Under the pieces are notes generated by a model. The model was given only the letters and a program-made list of their open reading frames with translations, was not told the DNA's origin and did no database searches. A DNA stretch of 64,000 nt from Mesaphorura yosii (taxonomy: Eukaryota > Arthropoda > Collembola > Poduromorpha > Tullbergiidae): assembly GCA_009869945.1 (NCBI GenBank), contig WIXG01000185.1, forward strand, positions 1 to 64,000. The letters are read 5' to 3'. Positions 41,286-52,354 of the stretch are shown here, in pieces. Position numbers and translations under genes: made by a program. How positions within the stretch are numbered: position 1 is the stretch's first letter; each line of letters opens with the position of its first letter.

Positions 41286-42405
41286 ACTGTCAAGGATCAA
41301 TAATTGGAAATCTGACGAAGGTAAGATACCTTTATCAAATGAAGTTGTGCGATTCGCTGTAGAATTGGTTTACGAATTGGCTCATATCTGCTCTTGTACA
41401 CTATTCATACCGAAAATTGTGTATTTCATAATGAGATTGATAAACTCACGAAGACTTATGACAATAGCCAGTCAAGTCGTCACCATCGATAGAAATAACA
41501 AAAATGATATTTTATTATCTGATCACACAGAACGTTAAACCCTGAGTCGGACAGTCCGACGCCAAGCCAGACTTCATAATCATGCGCAGTGCATTACTGC
41601 AAGACGCGAGACATTAGGTTATTTTCAGTAGTGCGCCTTATCCCGGGCTTCATTGAAAAGAATGAAAAGCAGTGGACAAGAATCATAATATGCACGAGGC
41701 TGCGAACATTACTTTCATAATTATTTCTTGATTAATGGCTTTGAGATGTTGCGGAACAGCAAAGTTGCAGATTTTTCAGAGCGTTATCTTTCTTGATGTG
41801 ATGGTCTTCTACGTACATTACACGTGTTTGAAGCTAACGAGTTAAACAAAGACAGGGTACAAAGGCCGAGGAAGTCGAATGCGTCACCAAACACCAGCTT
41901 CTGCAATTTCACTGTGATATTAACTTCGGTCGTCTAAGCCGCCTTCCTGGGTGCGATTCTTTCAGGTTAAATGCGTTCAAACCGAACGGTTGAAGATAGT
42001 GTCTAAGAAGTATAGCACACAACACTGTTGTTCTGTGCCGTTAACGTTGCTTTGCTCTTATTATTTGCACTTTTGGCATTCTGGAGTTGCTACTCTGAAT
42101 TTATTAATTTTAACACGATTTTGCACGCTTTCCCTTTCCCCGTTGCATCGAGATAGCAAACTCTATACTCATTCCACTGTGCAAGCTGAAGTAATCACCC
42201 GCTACGAAATCACTCCATAGCCACACTGTACTCAGGCGACTCCATTTTGGATATTTCTAGCATCTTCTAGCATCAGTTCGAGTTGTGCCGTGAAATCGAT
42301 CAGAAGCGTTTGTGTTAGTATTTTCACAGTGCTGCTTGAGTTTGTGAATCAATTACTTTTGGATCCAAGCACCTTAGCCTGGTGTTTCTAGTATCAAGAA
42401 TTAAA

Positions 42406-43638
42406 ATGCATGTAAGTATTGCGTATTATTTAGCTTTAGCTCTTGAATCCTCGCTTTTGCATTAAAATGACCAACTGCATACAAATTGAAATGTATTCAT
42501 TTCAAAGCCACGACAAATGAGCTATGCGGGCGCGGCCAGAGGGGTCAACTCGCGACGTGACGTTGGCCAGAGGGCCGGTGGTCAAGCTGCGCAATTTGCG
42601 ATGGTGTTCAATCGTCCGCTCCGTGGCTCGCCATCACCACCAGCTGTGCCATCAGCGCCAGCCTTGATACCACCACTACCTGGACCCGACGCCGGAGGTT
42701 CTATGTCGTTCGTGCCACAGGCGGTTGTTACTGCACCATCATTCAAGCCGCCACTTGTCTTAACAGCTTCATCCTTCATGGCGCCGTCGGTAACAATGGC
42801 AATTGCGCCCTTCTCTAACCTGGATCAAACTGCCCCAGTGGCACAGACTGCTCGGAAAGGAGACCACGTTATTAGTCAGATGTACTGCCATACTTGTCAA
42901 ATACCTAAGATGTCTTTTTGCAACACTTGCACTCGAATGTTCTGTCGCGCAAAGTCGTGCGGAGGAACGGGAGTGTGAGTTGCTCATGTTCCGCCATCAA
43001 TATTCTATTTTATTTTATGCATCCTGGCCTTACAACTTGCTCCGCTTTTATTCCAGTCCATGCCGACCTCCTCCTCCGTACCCGGGCGACCGCCGCCAAC
43101 AACATCATCAAGCAGCCATTGGGCCCCCAGCCCATAATCAAGGAGCTGCTTCTTCTGGCTCGTTGGCTGGATTTGGCAGTTGTGGTGGCGCAACTTCTGC
43201 TTGGGTTGCAAGTGGAACATACGCACGTCAAAACGCAGTGGCTGCTGGTGCCAACTATTATTATGGAATCCCGATGGCTTCTGGATACGACGACGGGGCT
43301 GGCGAATGTAAGGATTTTCTTATAAACACAAACAAATCTGGTGCAAGGCGCTCTTCCTCTCGTATTCTTCTTTTTCAGATACAGATTCAACTAGTGGCTC
43401 TGATCGCTCATCAGACAGTTCTGGGACAAGCGTCTGCACGGTAATTGCTGCGCCGGGATATTCTGGACGTCCCGTTGGAAGAAATCTTGGTAGGATTGGC
43501 GCGCCTTCATCAGTCGATTATAATCGCAGCATTCTTCATGGAGAACGTCGTGCCGTCGGGTATGAACGTGCCTTGCATCGTCGTGCACTGGAATATGCTA
43601 CTGATCAATCCTTCCGCAACTTCCGCCGTCATCAATGA
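42406..43638 (+). CDS. Cys-cluster, Gly/Pro-rich protein of unknown function
   Basis: Exons join(42406..42411, 42508..42974, 43057..43307, 43379..43638), 327 residues. The first exon is only ATGCAT (Met-His); an ATG at 42517 is an alternative start. After a Pro/Ala-rich region comes a compact Cys cluster, MYCHTCQIPKMSFCNTCTRM then FCRAKSCGGTG and VPC, whose C-x2-C pairs look able to bind zinc. The cluster is interrupted by an intron. The rest is Gly/Ser/Tyr-rich, ending in a basic stretch (NRSILHGERRAVGYERAL, then HRRALEYATDQSFRNFRR). All three introns join in frame. Not a zinc-finger family I can name; a nuclear role is only a guess. Confidence 0.65.
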
Positions 43639-44766
43639 GCAAGCCAGACCGTTGCCTGTCGAGATGAGATGATGATTGAGAATATTTTTCTTTAGATTTT
43701 AATTCTTACTTTACATTTGGTTTTAAGCTTTATAAATGGGAATCATCCGTTATGAATTTATTTACTGTTGCTATAATTTATGACTTCATCTTGCCTTATC
43801 AATTTTGTCTTGGATTTGAATTATTTTTCTTGGTTTCAAATTTTTAATTAATTAAATTGGCTGGTTTCTGTTTCTGTTTCCACGTTTTCTGCATTTATAT
43901 GGTTCTCTTTGTGACGGATGCATTAAGCACATTAATTTCACGCAAATAATTACGAATTTAGCTCGCCCAAGACTTCGCGTGCACAGCTTCAAGTTCGAGT
44001 TGAAGGTTTCGGTCAGATTGTTGGATTCGCAGGAGAAATATGCCGACTTAAAACTGCGACTGAATTAAATTTTGGTTTCAGTGATGTAATTTTAATGTCA
44101 CGTCATTCCCAATTGTTCAATCCTCCGTGGACTTGTCTATCTAAGCAGCTAATGGCAGTGAATCCAATGAATGATGGTCGGGTAAGCAGCGAAGTCGCTC
44201 GAGTCCAAGCCAAAGTCTGGCAAAAGCAAGCATGCTCTGTAGTCAATTGGGACTGACATCATATTGTGAGATTGAAATTATTGCAGAATCTTTCTCATGC
44301 ATCTTCACCGCATGCAGCAACCGAGCTGAGCTCGAAGGCGAAGCCTCATGATTTTGTCTTTGTCGTGTCCTTCACATTTGTAATCGTATTTACTATTTGC
44401 TATGCTCACTGCGCTTGGCTTGAAGCGCTGTGGTCGAAATCCGCTGAGACAGCGAAACCCGACACGAATTTGTCGTGAGACAAAACTCAACGGCGCAATT
44501 TGCAAATGTAACAATATCATCATCATTAAAATACATTTATTTGACAAAATAGAGTCGAAACGACGCCAATTGGTTGAGGCAACTTAAGATAGAGCGGAAA
44601 ATTATTAAAAGACGGCCCATTTCCATTTGCACGCATGCATTTTTGGTGTGGGTTGACAACGGAGTATAATTTCTGACAAATTAATGTGATGTAATGTAGT
44701 ACAACGGAGTTACAAGAGCAATGCAATTAATTGATTTAACAAGGAGTTCAATTGGAGTTGAACTTG
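43639..44766. other. intergenic, convergent 3' ends
   Basis: No supported gene in 1.1 kb. A minus-strand AATAAA (TTTATT near 44536) would serve the neuropeptide-like gene. Confidence 0.45.
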
Positions 44767-45491
44767 TTACTTTCCCCAGCGGAGTCGCATGTTGTAGGGT
44801 CGGAAGGAGTGACCTCCACCGTACAAAGACGCACGGAGGAACTCGCTTTCATTCTCAAAATCTTGCAGACTCATGCCTCCACCTCCGCCCTGCTCCCTCC
44901 TCCCCACCAGTGATGAGACTCCCGCTCCAGGAATGGATGACGCAGACTGCGTGCTAGTTGAAGTTGATGACGACCGCCAGAAGGGACAGCACCTCGAGAG
45001 AACGCTCAACGCCTTCTTGCGCCTCTGCGAAAGCTGTATCTGAAATGAGAAATGCGTAATTGCAATTGCCTATTACTCAAACCCGCTTAAATTAATGAGA
45101 ATGTTCGAGCTGCATTGTGGTCGCATCCCCGGTGAATTAGACTTACATTGTTGTGATGCTGTCCACGACGCCGACGACGCAGAAAGTCGTTGAAGACAAA
45201 GCGATCCGGAGCCTGCAGCTTGGAAAATTCTTGTTCGGGGTTGAGAGAATTTTGATATGGGCTGAGTAGGAATTGTCGCAATAAATCCACACTGTTTTGG
45301 GGACGATGATCATTCATTTTGTTGAAATCGAGTGCGAAGGTGTCTGCCTGGCTGCTCGTGGAGGTCAAGATCGCCTGCTTCTCAATGAGTGGGTCGGGTC
45401 TAGCGTCGTACGCTGGAAGGGTCTCATCTTGTCCGTGACAGCAGCAGCTGAATACGGCGATCACCGCCGCTGCTGAATGGAACCAATTCAT
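44767..45491 (-). CDS. sNPF: neuropeptide precursor ending in an RLRWamide (sNPF-like)
   Basis: Exons join(44767..45039, 45147..45491), 205 residues. It starts with a signal peptide (MNWFHSAAAVIAVFSCCC, then HGQDE). Basic processing sites are visible: FLRRRRRG at the end of exon 1, QRRKKA early in exon 2, GRREQ, and single Arg in SEFLR|ASLYGGG. The precursor stops right after PYNMRLRWGK, so Gly-Lys before the stop would give a C-terminal RLRW-amide. This matches the C-terminus of Drosophila sNPF-3 and -4 (KPQRLRWamide, KPMRLRWamide) and the wider RLR(F/W)amide class. Only one copy is present. A second feature, SRCCPFWRSSS after KK, is unexplained. Assignment to sNPF rests on the last six residues; precursor status is firmer. 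Confidence 0.55.
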
Positions 45492-48400
45492 GTTTGTATT
45501 TCACAATGCAGTTAGAAATCCATTCTTCGGGTGTAGTCTGAAATATTAAGAGAGTCTTAAGAGAGAGTCGCCGTTCCCGCGGCTAAATCACATAGATTAA
45601 AACTCAAGGCGAGAAACTGTAAGAATAGATGCCAGTTTTTCTTTCATGATTAATTCTTAGCTTTTGCTGTCGTCAGCTAAATGTCATGGGTAGCGAGCAA
45701 CAAGACTGAAAGGGGCATGACTCATGACGACTCGACGAGTCCGATCCATTCGCGAAATGAGATTCTAAATACCATGCTTAATTAATAATATTTTTGTTCT
45801 AGCCGTATTGATTATTCAGTTCTTGGAAAGCTGGACGCCCACAGGAACGAGGACGACCTCTTTCGTAAGGTCGAACTCACCACTAGATAAGAAAGAGGCA
45901 CATTGTATTAGATGTCGTACTACCACTCACTCGCAAATGGCATTCGGAAATGAGATAGAGACCCAACAATCACAAGCTGAAAGTGAGCAAGTGAACAACT
46001 GAGGAACAAGCATTCAACAAGTCTCCAATTTGAGCACGCACAATACTTGATGGAGGTTATTAGATTAAGAAGCGATGAATTGATCTGCTGATGAGTTTAT
46101 ATTCGAATTTCGTAAACAAGCGAGCGTAAAGTAGGCGAACGAGATCTGCCACTCATTCATTCTTACTGCTTACTACATGCTTGGAGCTGGGAATTGTCGA
46201 ATTGCACAATTCCATAATCTCATATTTCCCAAACGTTCATACTTCTCACAGCTTGGACTGGACTCATACTCATACTTTCATACTCACACTACCTTACAAA
46301 CTCTCAACTTGCACAATTACAAGTCTCTCTCGTAATTAATCATAGGTACAAACGATTGGATCGAACAACCAAAATAAGTAGACCCAATTTCCTGGAATTG
46401 ATTGTCTGCCCCTGACGCTTGTTGCGCCCGAAACCTGAACATGGCATATGGCTCCATGATTGTGTGCATTTGTTTCAATATTTGTTCGGCATTTACGAAA
46501 TGATGTAATTTATTTATTTCCAGTCTCAAACCGATTACTTCTTCGCCCAATTACTGAATGATGATGCATTTAAGAGCACATCATAAAGGTCAAACACATA
46601 GTCAAGATTGAAGCCAAGGCGTCGGCTTCATGGAATTAAACTTCTTAATGTAAATGGCATGGTTTCCTGTGACAAACTTTCGTTGAACGCAATGACTTCT
46701 AAAAGTTATGGCCAGAATTGAATGAATTACAGTGGCACTATAGAGAAATCAGGATTCCGGTAACCAAACCACTCTGATTTACTCGTACGTCTTCGTACTT
46801 ATAACTATGAAAGTAAAATTTCATTAGAATAGTTACCTTTCAAGATAATCGAGATTAGAAGTCCATGCGGGACGGTGCAGTATCGGTCGACATAATTAGC
46901 AGATTGCTTCACACGAAGTTCGATTAGTCCAGTGCTTAGCGACGACTACGCAAGTGACGCGAGAGTTGTCGAGATGCTCCTGAGACTTGCTTTACGCCTT
47001 ATGCAAATGTGTCTCCAGTGAATTTGCAATTGCACTGGAATGGCTCATATCAGTTAAATCTCATGCGTCTATTTCAAGACACACGAGTCACACGACAGGG
47101 CCAATTTTGGAACAGTTAAGTGGCAATTAATCGAAGTGTTCCTTGATTAGGCCTCGAACATAAAGTTGACACACGATTGCTAACACGCACGCAGGCCAGT
47201 TGTTTCCGGGTCGAGAAAGGAAAGAAGACTGATTCGATTGCATCAGGAGAGCCTTCAATATATCTGAGCCGTATGACCCGTCGCTCTACGTGGCGTGACT
47301 CGGCTCACACAATATGCAGCAGGTGGGGGGAGAAAGCGACAACTTTCTCCTTAACCAAAGCGCGTCAGTCGGCATACGACAAGGCACCGTACAAGAAGCA
47401 CCAGGGTTAAGTTTAGCTCGGCGAACGAGCCTCAACAATAGGAAACCTTACATGATTCATATTCTACTAACTATATACAAATGAATTCCTGCTAAAACTC
47501 CGTGCCACGCCTGCATTTGCGTCTGCTATAGTTCATGTTATGTTAAATTTGTATATTCATTGATGAAAGTGATTTACAGCTGCTGGGAGTCAGTGGCCCA
47601 ATCTTGAATTTTTCTACGGTGTGTCCAGGTGTCCATTTAACTTCAAATAAAGGCACCTACGGAGAGACGGGCGACCGAGCCATCTGCAGCTGCTGGAACT
47701 CCAAACCCAATTACATTAATCGTGTCCAGTTCCGTGAAAGTCGCTTTCGCAAAATATGTCATGGGAATCGCAAACATGACTTGAATAATTACAGTTAACT
47801 TGCCTCTCAACTTTGCTGTCTTCACTCTATTCTCCTTCCAAATATCCGGATTTCGTTGCCGTTTCTTCAGTCACGGTGCAGGCTGAGGCACCACATTGTG
47901 TTGGTCCATCATCGCCAAGAAGTAGGATTTCACAAATCACAATCAAAACCGAACACACAGGCAGTCGAGTTTAGACAAGCGGAATGGGTCAGAAAAGATG
48001 ACTGAGATCGAAACCGTAATTTCAGTTTTAATTTGCAACCAATTTGCCCGGTATTGTTTGTTTGCTGGCTGTTTTTCCAAGTAAACAAACAATTCCTACT
48101 TTGGGTTTTCCGATTCACTGCTTCAAATGTCAGCGTTCTCGGTACGTACCGTAGTATTGCATTATCGCATAAATTGACGGTTAGCGTTTTAAATTACTGT
48201 CCAGGTCCCAAACGGCTTGTAATGACGTTCGCAGCTCGCAGGCATCTGCACCTACACGGAGAAATCTCGTATTACCGCGTATGCATACAGCCTACGATGT
48301 GCTCTGCGGCTCATTGAGATTAATTAAGTGTACAATTTCAATCTCAGGTACGCACAAGACGTACACTTCTCATCATTACATTCATCCGCCCGGTGGAATA

Positions 48401-49975
48401 ATACTCAAAATTCAATTTTGGTTCTACCACTGCACTCACGGGTTGGTGGCCAGTGAAGATGATATGAATATTCTATTTTGATGCGACGTGGCCTGGGCCT
48501 GGGCCTGGTCACATTACTGAAAAAGAGCAACGAGAAAATAGCAAGATGAGATGAGAGCGAGTTCAAGACGTTAGACCAATGAACTTATTAAATTAGTGCC
48601 GTGTTAGGTGGCGTCTCATGCAAAACTCACTTTCTCCGGTCCGTGTCTCATTTCATTGCTCGTTAACAAGATTTGGTTTGCTCAACACTTAATAAAGTGC
48701 AAAATGTTGTCTCAATTCTGAACTCATGTGTCGTACGTCTTTCGATTGAATGACTGTCCTAATTAGATCTTGCGTAAGTAATCGATAATGAATTTCGACG
48801 AATTTCTTTAGTGAAGAATAGCAATAGAAGTCGAAGGGGCTGGTCCAACTCATCGCCCGTTCCGTTCCACTAATGATACGTTGTGATTGCTATTTATACC
48901 ACGAGAGAATGAATGACAGAACAGAGTGTGGACGCGGCAGGTGAAAAGTCGGCCAGAAAAATAGGAATTGACTCAACCAGTAATTTTCCTGGACGAAATC
49001 GTAAGTCTGACGAAATCAAATGACAGAAGCAATACGTGGACTGTCTTTCTCTAACCTTTCTAGTCGGTCCTTGTTTTGAAACGGGTTTTTCAGTCATAAT
49101 CTGCATAGACAAAAAATGATAGATAGCGCTAACGAGCGGCCGAGGCCTGGCCGAATCTGAGCCACTACACCGTATCATAACAACCTTAGCTAGTTTATAG
49201 AAGTCCACACCAAATACTCCTTTGGGCCATGGACGCAGCGTAGCAATCGACCAGCGCCTCTTTCATAGCATCCATGGATTCTGCCGCTGCCGACATGGGA
49301 TCACACCCAACTTCCACAAATTTTGTTAAATGCTCTCTTTATCTAAGCGTAGAAAAATACATATGAGAGCTTTAACAAAACCGATAACTCTAACCACTCC
49401 AAATCGGTTCAAAATTTTGCGAACCCTCAGCCGATCCGGGTTCCTTTGTTCACGTCGTAAGATGCCTTCTTCGAATTGAACTCTCTTCGCTGTCGCTGCC
49501 TCATACGTATGTCGCATACCGATCTTTCCGCATTACCAAGTATGGGCGTCAAGTTTTTCGTGTCTGTCTGTGGCATTGACTTCCCATCGTAAACACAGTT
49601 TAAGATTCTCAGAGGTACTTCTCAACTCCTAAAGCGAAGCGCTGTTTTAACGAGCGCATTATGAGGCTTTGGATTTTTCATTGTTGTAGCATTGCATCGG
49701 GATCTTTGGTCTTCTCGCTGCACTGCCCCTGCCTTGGACGGTGCCTACTCCAATCTCATTGTTCCTGCTCAACAAAAACCTGCTGAGTTGCTGCTGCGAG
49801 CTACAGATGGAAAGGAGCCGAGCTGAAAGATTTGAAAAGCACACAGATGGTCAACACATGGTTTTAATAAGCTTGTGATGAAACTCTTGGCATTGCGTGT
49901 TTGTTTTTGTTCCTTTCATGTAACATTCAGGCCGAGTGCAACCGGCTGCAGCTACGCAGCGTCAGACCCGCGCTG

Positions 49976-50221
49976 TAGCTCTTCGACGGTGGCAGAATCG
50001 TACGTAGTTCGACACTACTACGCCGTGGCATCGAAGCTGCTGTAGCCAGCGAATTTGGCCAAGGTCTCGCGACTGCTGAGGTGCACATCGAGACCACCAC
50101 CACAGTGAAGCACGAGCAGAGCACAGACAACCTTCTCCCAACTGTGAAAAACCAACAGTCCATGCAATGCATACGTTGCTTGTGGTGTACACAAAGATCT
50201 TCGTGTTCTGCAAACATAAAA
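49976..50221 (+). CDS. possible exon of an unknown gene
   Basis: Following an acceptor-like CTGTAG the plus frame reads LFDGGRIVRSSTLLRRGIEA, AVASEFGQGLATAEVHIET and TTTTVKHEQSTDNLLPTVKN with coding-like third positions, then changes character. Other frames, including the minus strand, are open as well, so strand and phase are not secure and no partner exon was found. Confidence 0.2.
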
Positions 50222-50879
50222 GCAGACACTTACTTTTGAAACTGTAGGAAAATCGTATGCATTAACCCAAATGCAAAATCTACGAAAACGAAGTAAGGAG
50301 AGCTGCTAAATTCTGAATCAGCGTCGTAGTCGTAGCTCGCAGATCAGCAGCATCAGCGGTGTCACCGTCCATTGCTCACAGGTCGGCAATTGGCAAAGAA
50401 AATTTAAATGCAGGACAATGTTCCCAACGCCGAGCTAGAGAAGATGCATTAATATGTCATCTTTGATACCATTCCAATGACACTACAGACCACCAGATAG
50501 CATGATTCTGAGGGACAAAGTTCCAAAAAACAATTGTGGCTGAAATCCAAACAACCGCTGTCCGACTGATTGCTTGCTTTCCTGCGGTTTATTGTCCGAA
50601 TAATCTTAAACGCGATGGCCACGGTCACGAAAAGTGCCGATATATGGCAACTTCAGAGATCAGCTTAGCTGCGGTGAGGAACGGATAAATTACAGGGCAT
50701 TTGCAGAGTATTGCATCGTCAATTTGTGCATGTTGGGACCCAGAAGTGTGTTGATTCCTACAGGCAGAGTGCATATAACTGTACAGAGTCGAGTTTTGCT
50801 GCTCAAGTCGTATGCAAGCAGTCCATAAAATCCATTTTTGTAATTTGGTTTCATGTAATAATTGTTACATGTACCCATT

Positions 50880-51052
50880 GCCTGTGCTTTAAGCTTTGCT
50901 ACGTTGCGAGTGCTGCCTGCCTTGCTTCGCTTGCCTTTTGCCTGGCATATAACGCTACGCTACCAGAGCACAGGAGCACTAAAAGCTGGGACACGGGCGC
51001 CAGGCAATGCTGCCACGGCTACGAGTGCTATGGTGATGGTGGGTCCAAGTAA
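50880..51052 (+). CDS. possible terminal exon of a short Cys-rich secreted peptide
   Basis: The plus frame gives a hydrophobic run (FKLCYVASAACLASLAFCLA) followed by YNATLPEHRSTKSWDTGARQ, CCHGYECYGDGGSK and TAA at 51050-51052; AATAAA follows at about 51117. This looks like a leader plus a small Cys-rich peptide, but there is no obvious ATG in a good context and a second frame is open too. Confidence 0.25.
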
Positions 51053-52354
51053 AGGCCAACTGAGCACACAGCAAAGGCAAAGCGTAGCTGGCAGAACGTA
51101 AAGACACAATTTTTTAAATAAATGTTCTCTTTATTCGAGCACAGAGCAGAGCACAGCTTTGCACTGCTACGAGAAGCAAAGGATTGCATAAACACAAAGA
51201 GAGAACAGAATTCAGGGAGAGATCGCAGGAGAAAGAGAGATCATCGTCATTAGCGCTGCTGCTGCTACCCATTTAAATATTCATTATTATAATCAGCGGC
51301 CAGAGATCGTCGTATCGTAGATCACACACAAACACAAAAGGGTCGAGAATCAGCGCAGACAAAGTGTTCTACAAATTAATTAATACGGGCAAGGCAATGG
51401 AGGGCTCAGTGCCATCAGAAGAAGATACACAATACGTTCGTGTTTAACAGTACATCAGCCAGGCAGCACTTGGCCAAGACTACGAAGACTTGGTTTCTGG
51501 GTTCCGTGTCCAGCGCAAGCAACTCGCCTAGGAGTCAGTCAGAATTTAGCGGTGGCGGTGGTGCAAGCCTAGACGAGAGACTACCTTCAGTTGTATTCAG
51601 CAACATCGCCTTGACGTTCGCTCCACGAGATACGACGAGTCTGAATTTTTAAGCAGCTTAATTTTGTACTAACTTGTACGCCTATTTAGTCAGCCAAACC
51701 AGGTTAACCTAACCAGCCAGCGGCCAAGACTGCTGCGGGTCAAAGTCTAAGGGTAACGCTTTCCAAAAATTCATCCGGGCAGGTGACTGATTCACTGTAC
51801 TGATAACGAAGAATGTGAGCAGTAGTTTGTAATGTAATCATGCCATTAAGCATAGCCAAGTCTCTAACGTGACAGTTTTATAGCTAGCCTAGCTATATTA
51901 TAAGAAGCATTCGATAAGCCAACGCTTGAAATTTAATTCCTAGAATCGAAGATTCAGGAAGTTACGTTTTAGTGTAGTTAACGCAACCGTTTCGTAATTT
52001 TTAGTAGGAACAGTCTGTCGCCAGTATCACTTTCTCGTTTAACGATTGATCGATTCGATGTTCACGTATTCACTTTGTCATAATCTTAGCCTTTGATTTT
52101 GTATTTATTCAGACACTTTTTATTTCTTACCCTTTACAATTACATTCTCGACTTCTTTCGATTGTTAATTAGCGCTGGATGTAGGACATGCTACCTGGTC
52201 CACATTACTGCAGATAAGGAAGTAGATCACGCAACTTTGTGTATCATTTAACTTTAATTTAAACGCATTCACTTCCACGTAAACGTGCTCTGGTCCAAGT
52301 GCACAATCAAAACATCACATCATCTCTTTACTGTGCTGCGCAATACGGTGAACA

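Larger units (their letters stand above)
40254..42405. other. mostly non-coding with two uncertain small frames
   Basis: Includes a plus frame 40504-40827 (MSSPDLSTSTIGRRPSKGK...) and the minus frame listed separately at 40844-41131, a foldback element at 41149-41285, and about 1 kb of upstream sequence of the 42.4 kb gene with nothing recognised. Confidence 0.4.
45492..52354. other. gene-poor 6.9 kb region
   Basis: The longest stretch here without a confident gene. AT-rich for most of its length, with GC-richer islands at about 49920-50200 and 50880-51110 that carry long overlapping frames. No tRNA, known miRNA, transposase or tandem repeat array was recognised; small CTG/GCA runs occur near 51260. 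It may hold regulatory DNA and untranslated 5' exons of the casein kinase gene, a non-coding RNA, or rapidly evolving small genes. Confidence 0.4.

Noticed and set aside
41550..41566. Perfect short palindrome GTCGGACAGTCCGAC
   Set aside because: Seven-base arms are expected by chance in 64 kb and nothing else marks the site.
45700..45775. Hammerhead-ribozyme-like stem near GACTCGACGAGTC
   Set aside because: No CTGANGA...GAAA core in the required order on either strand; the same holds for CTGATGAG occurrences near 46090, 52530 and 62815.
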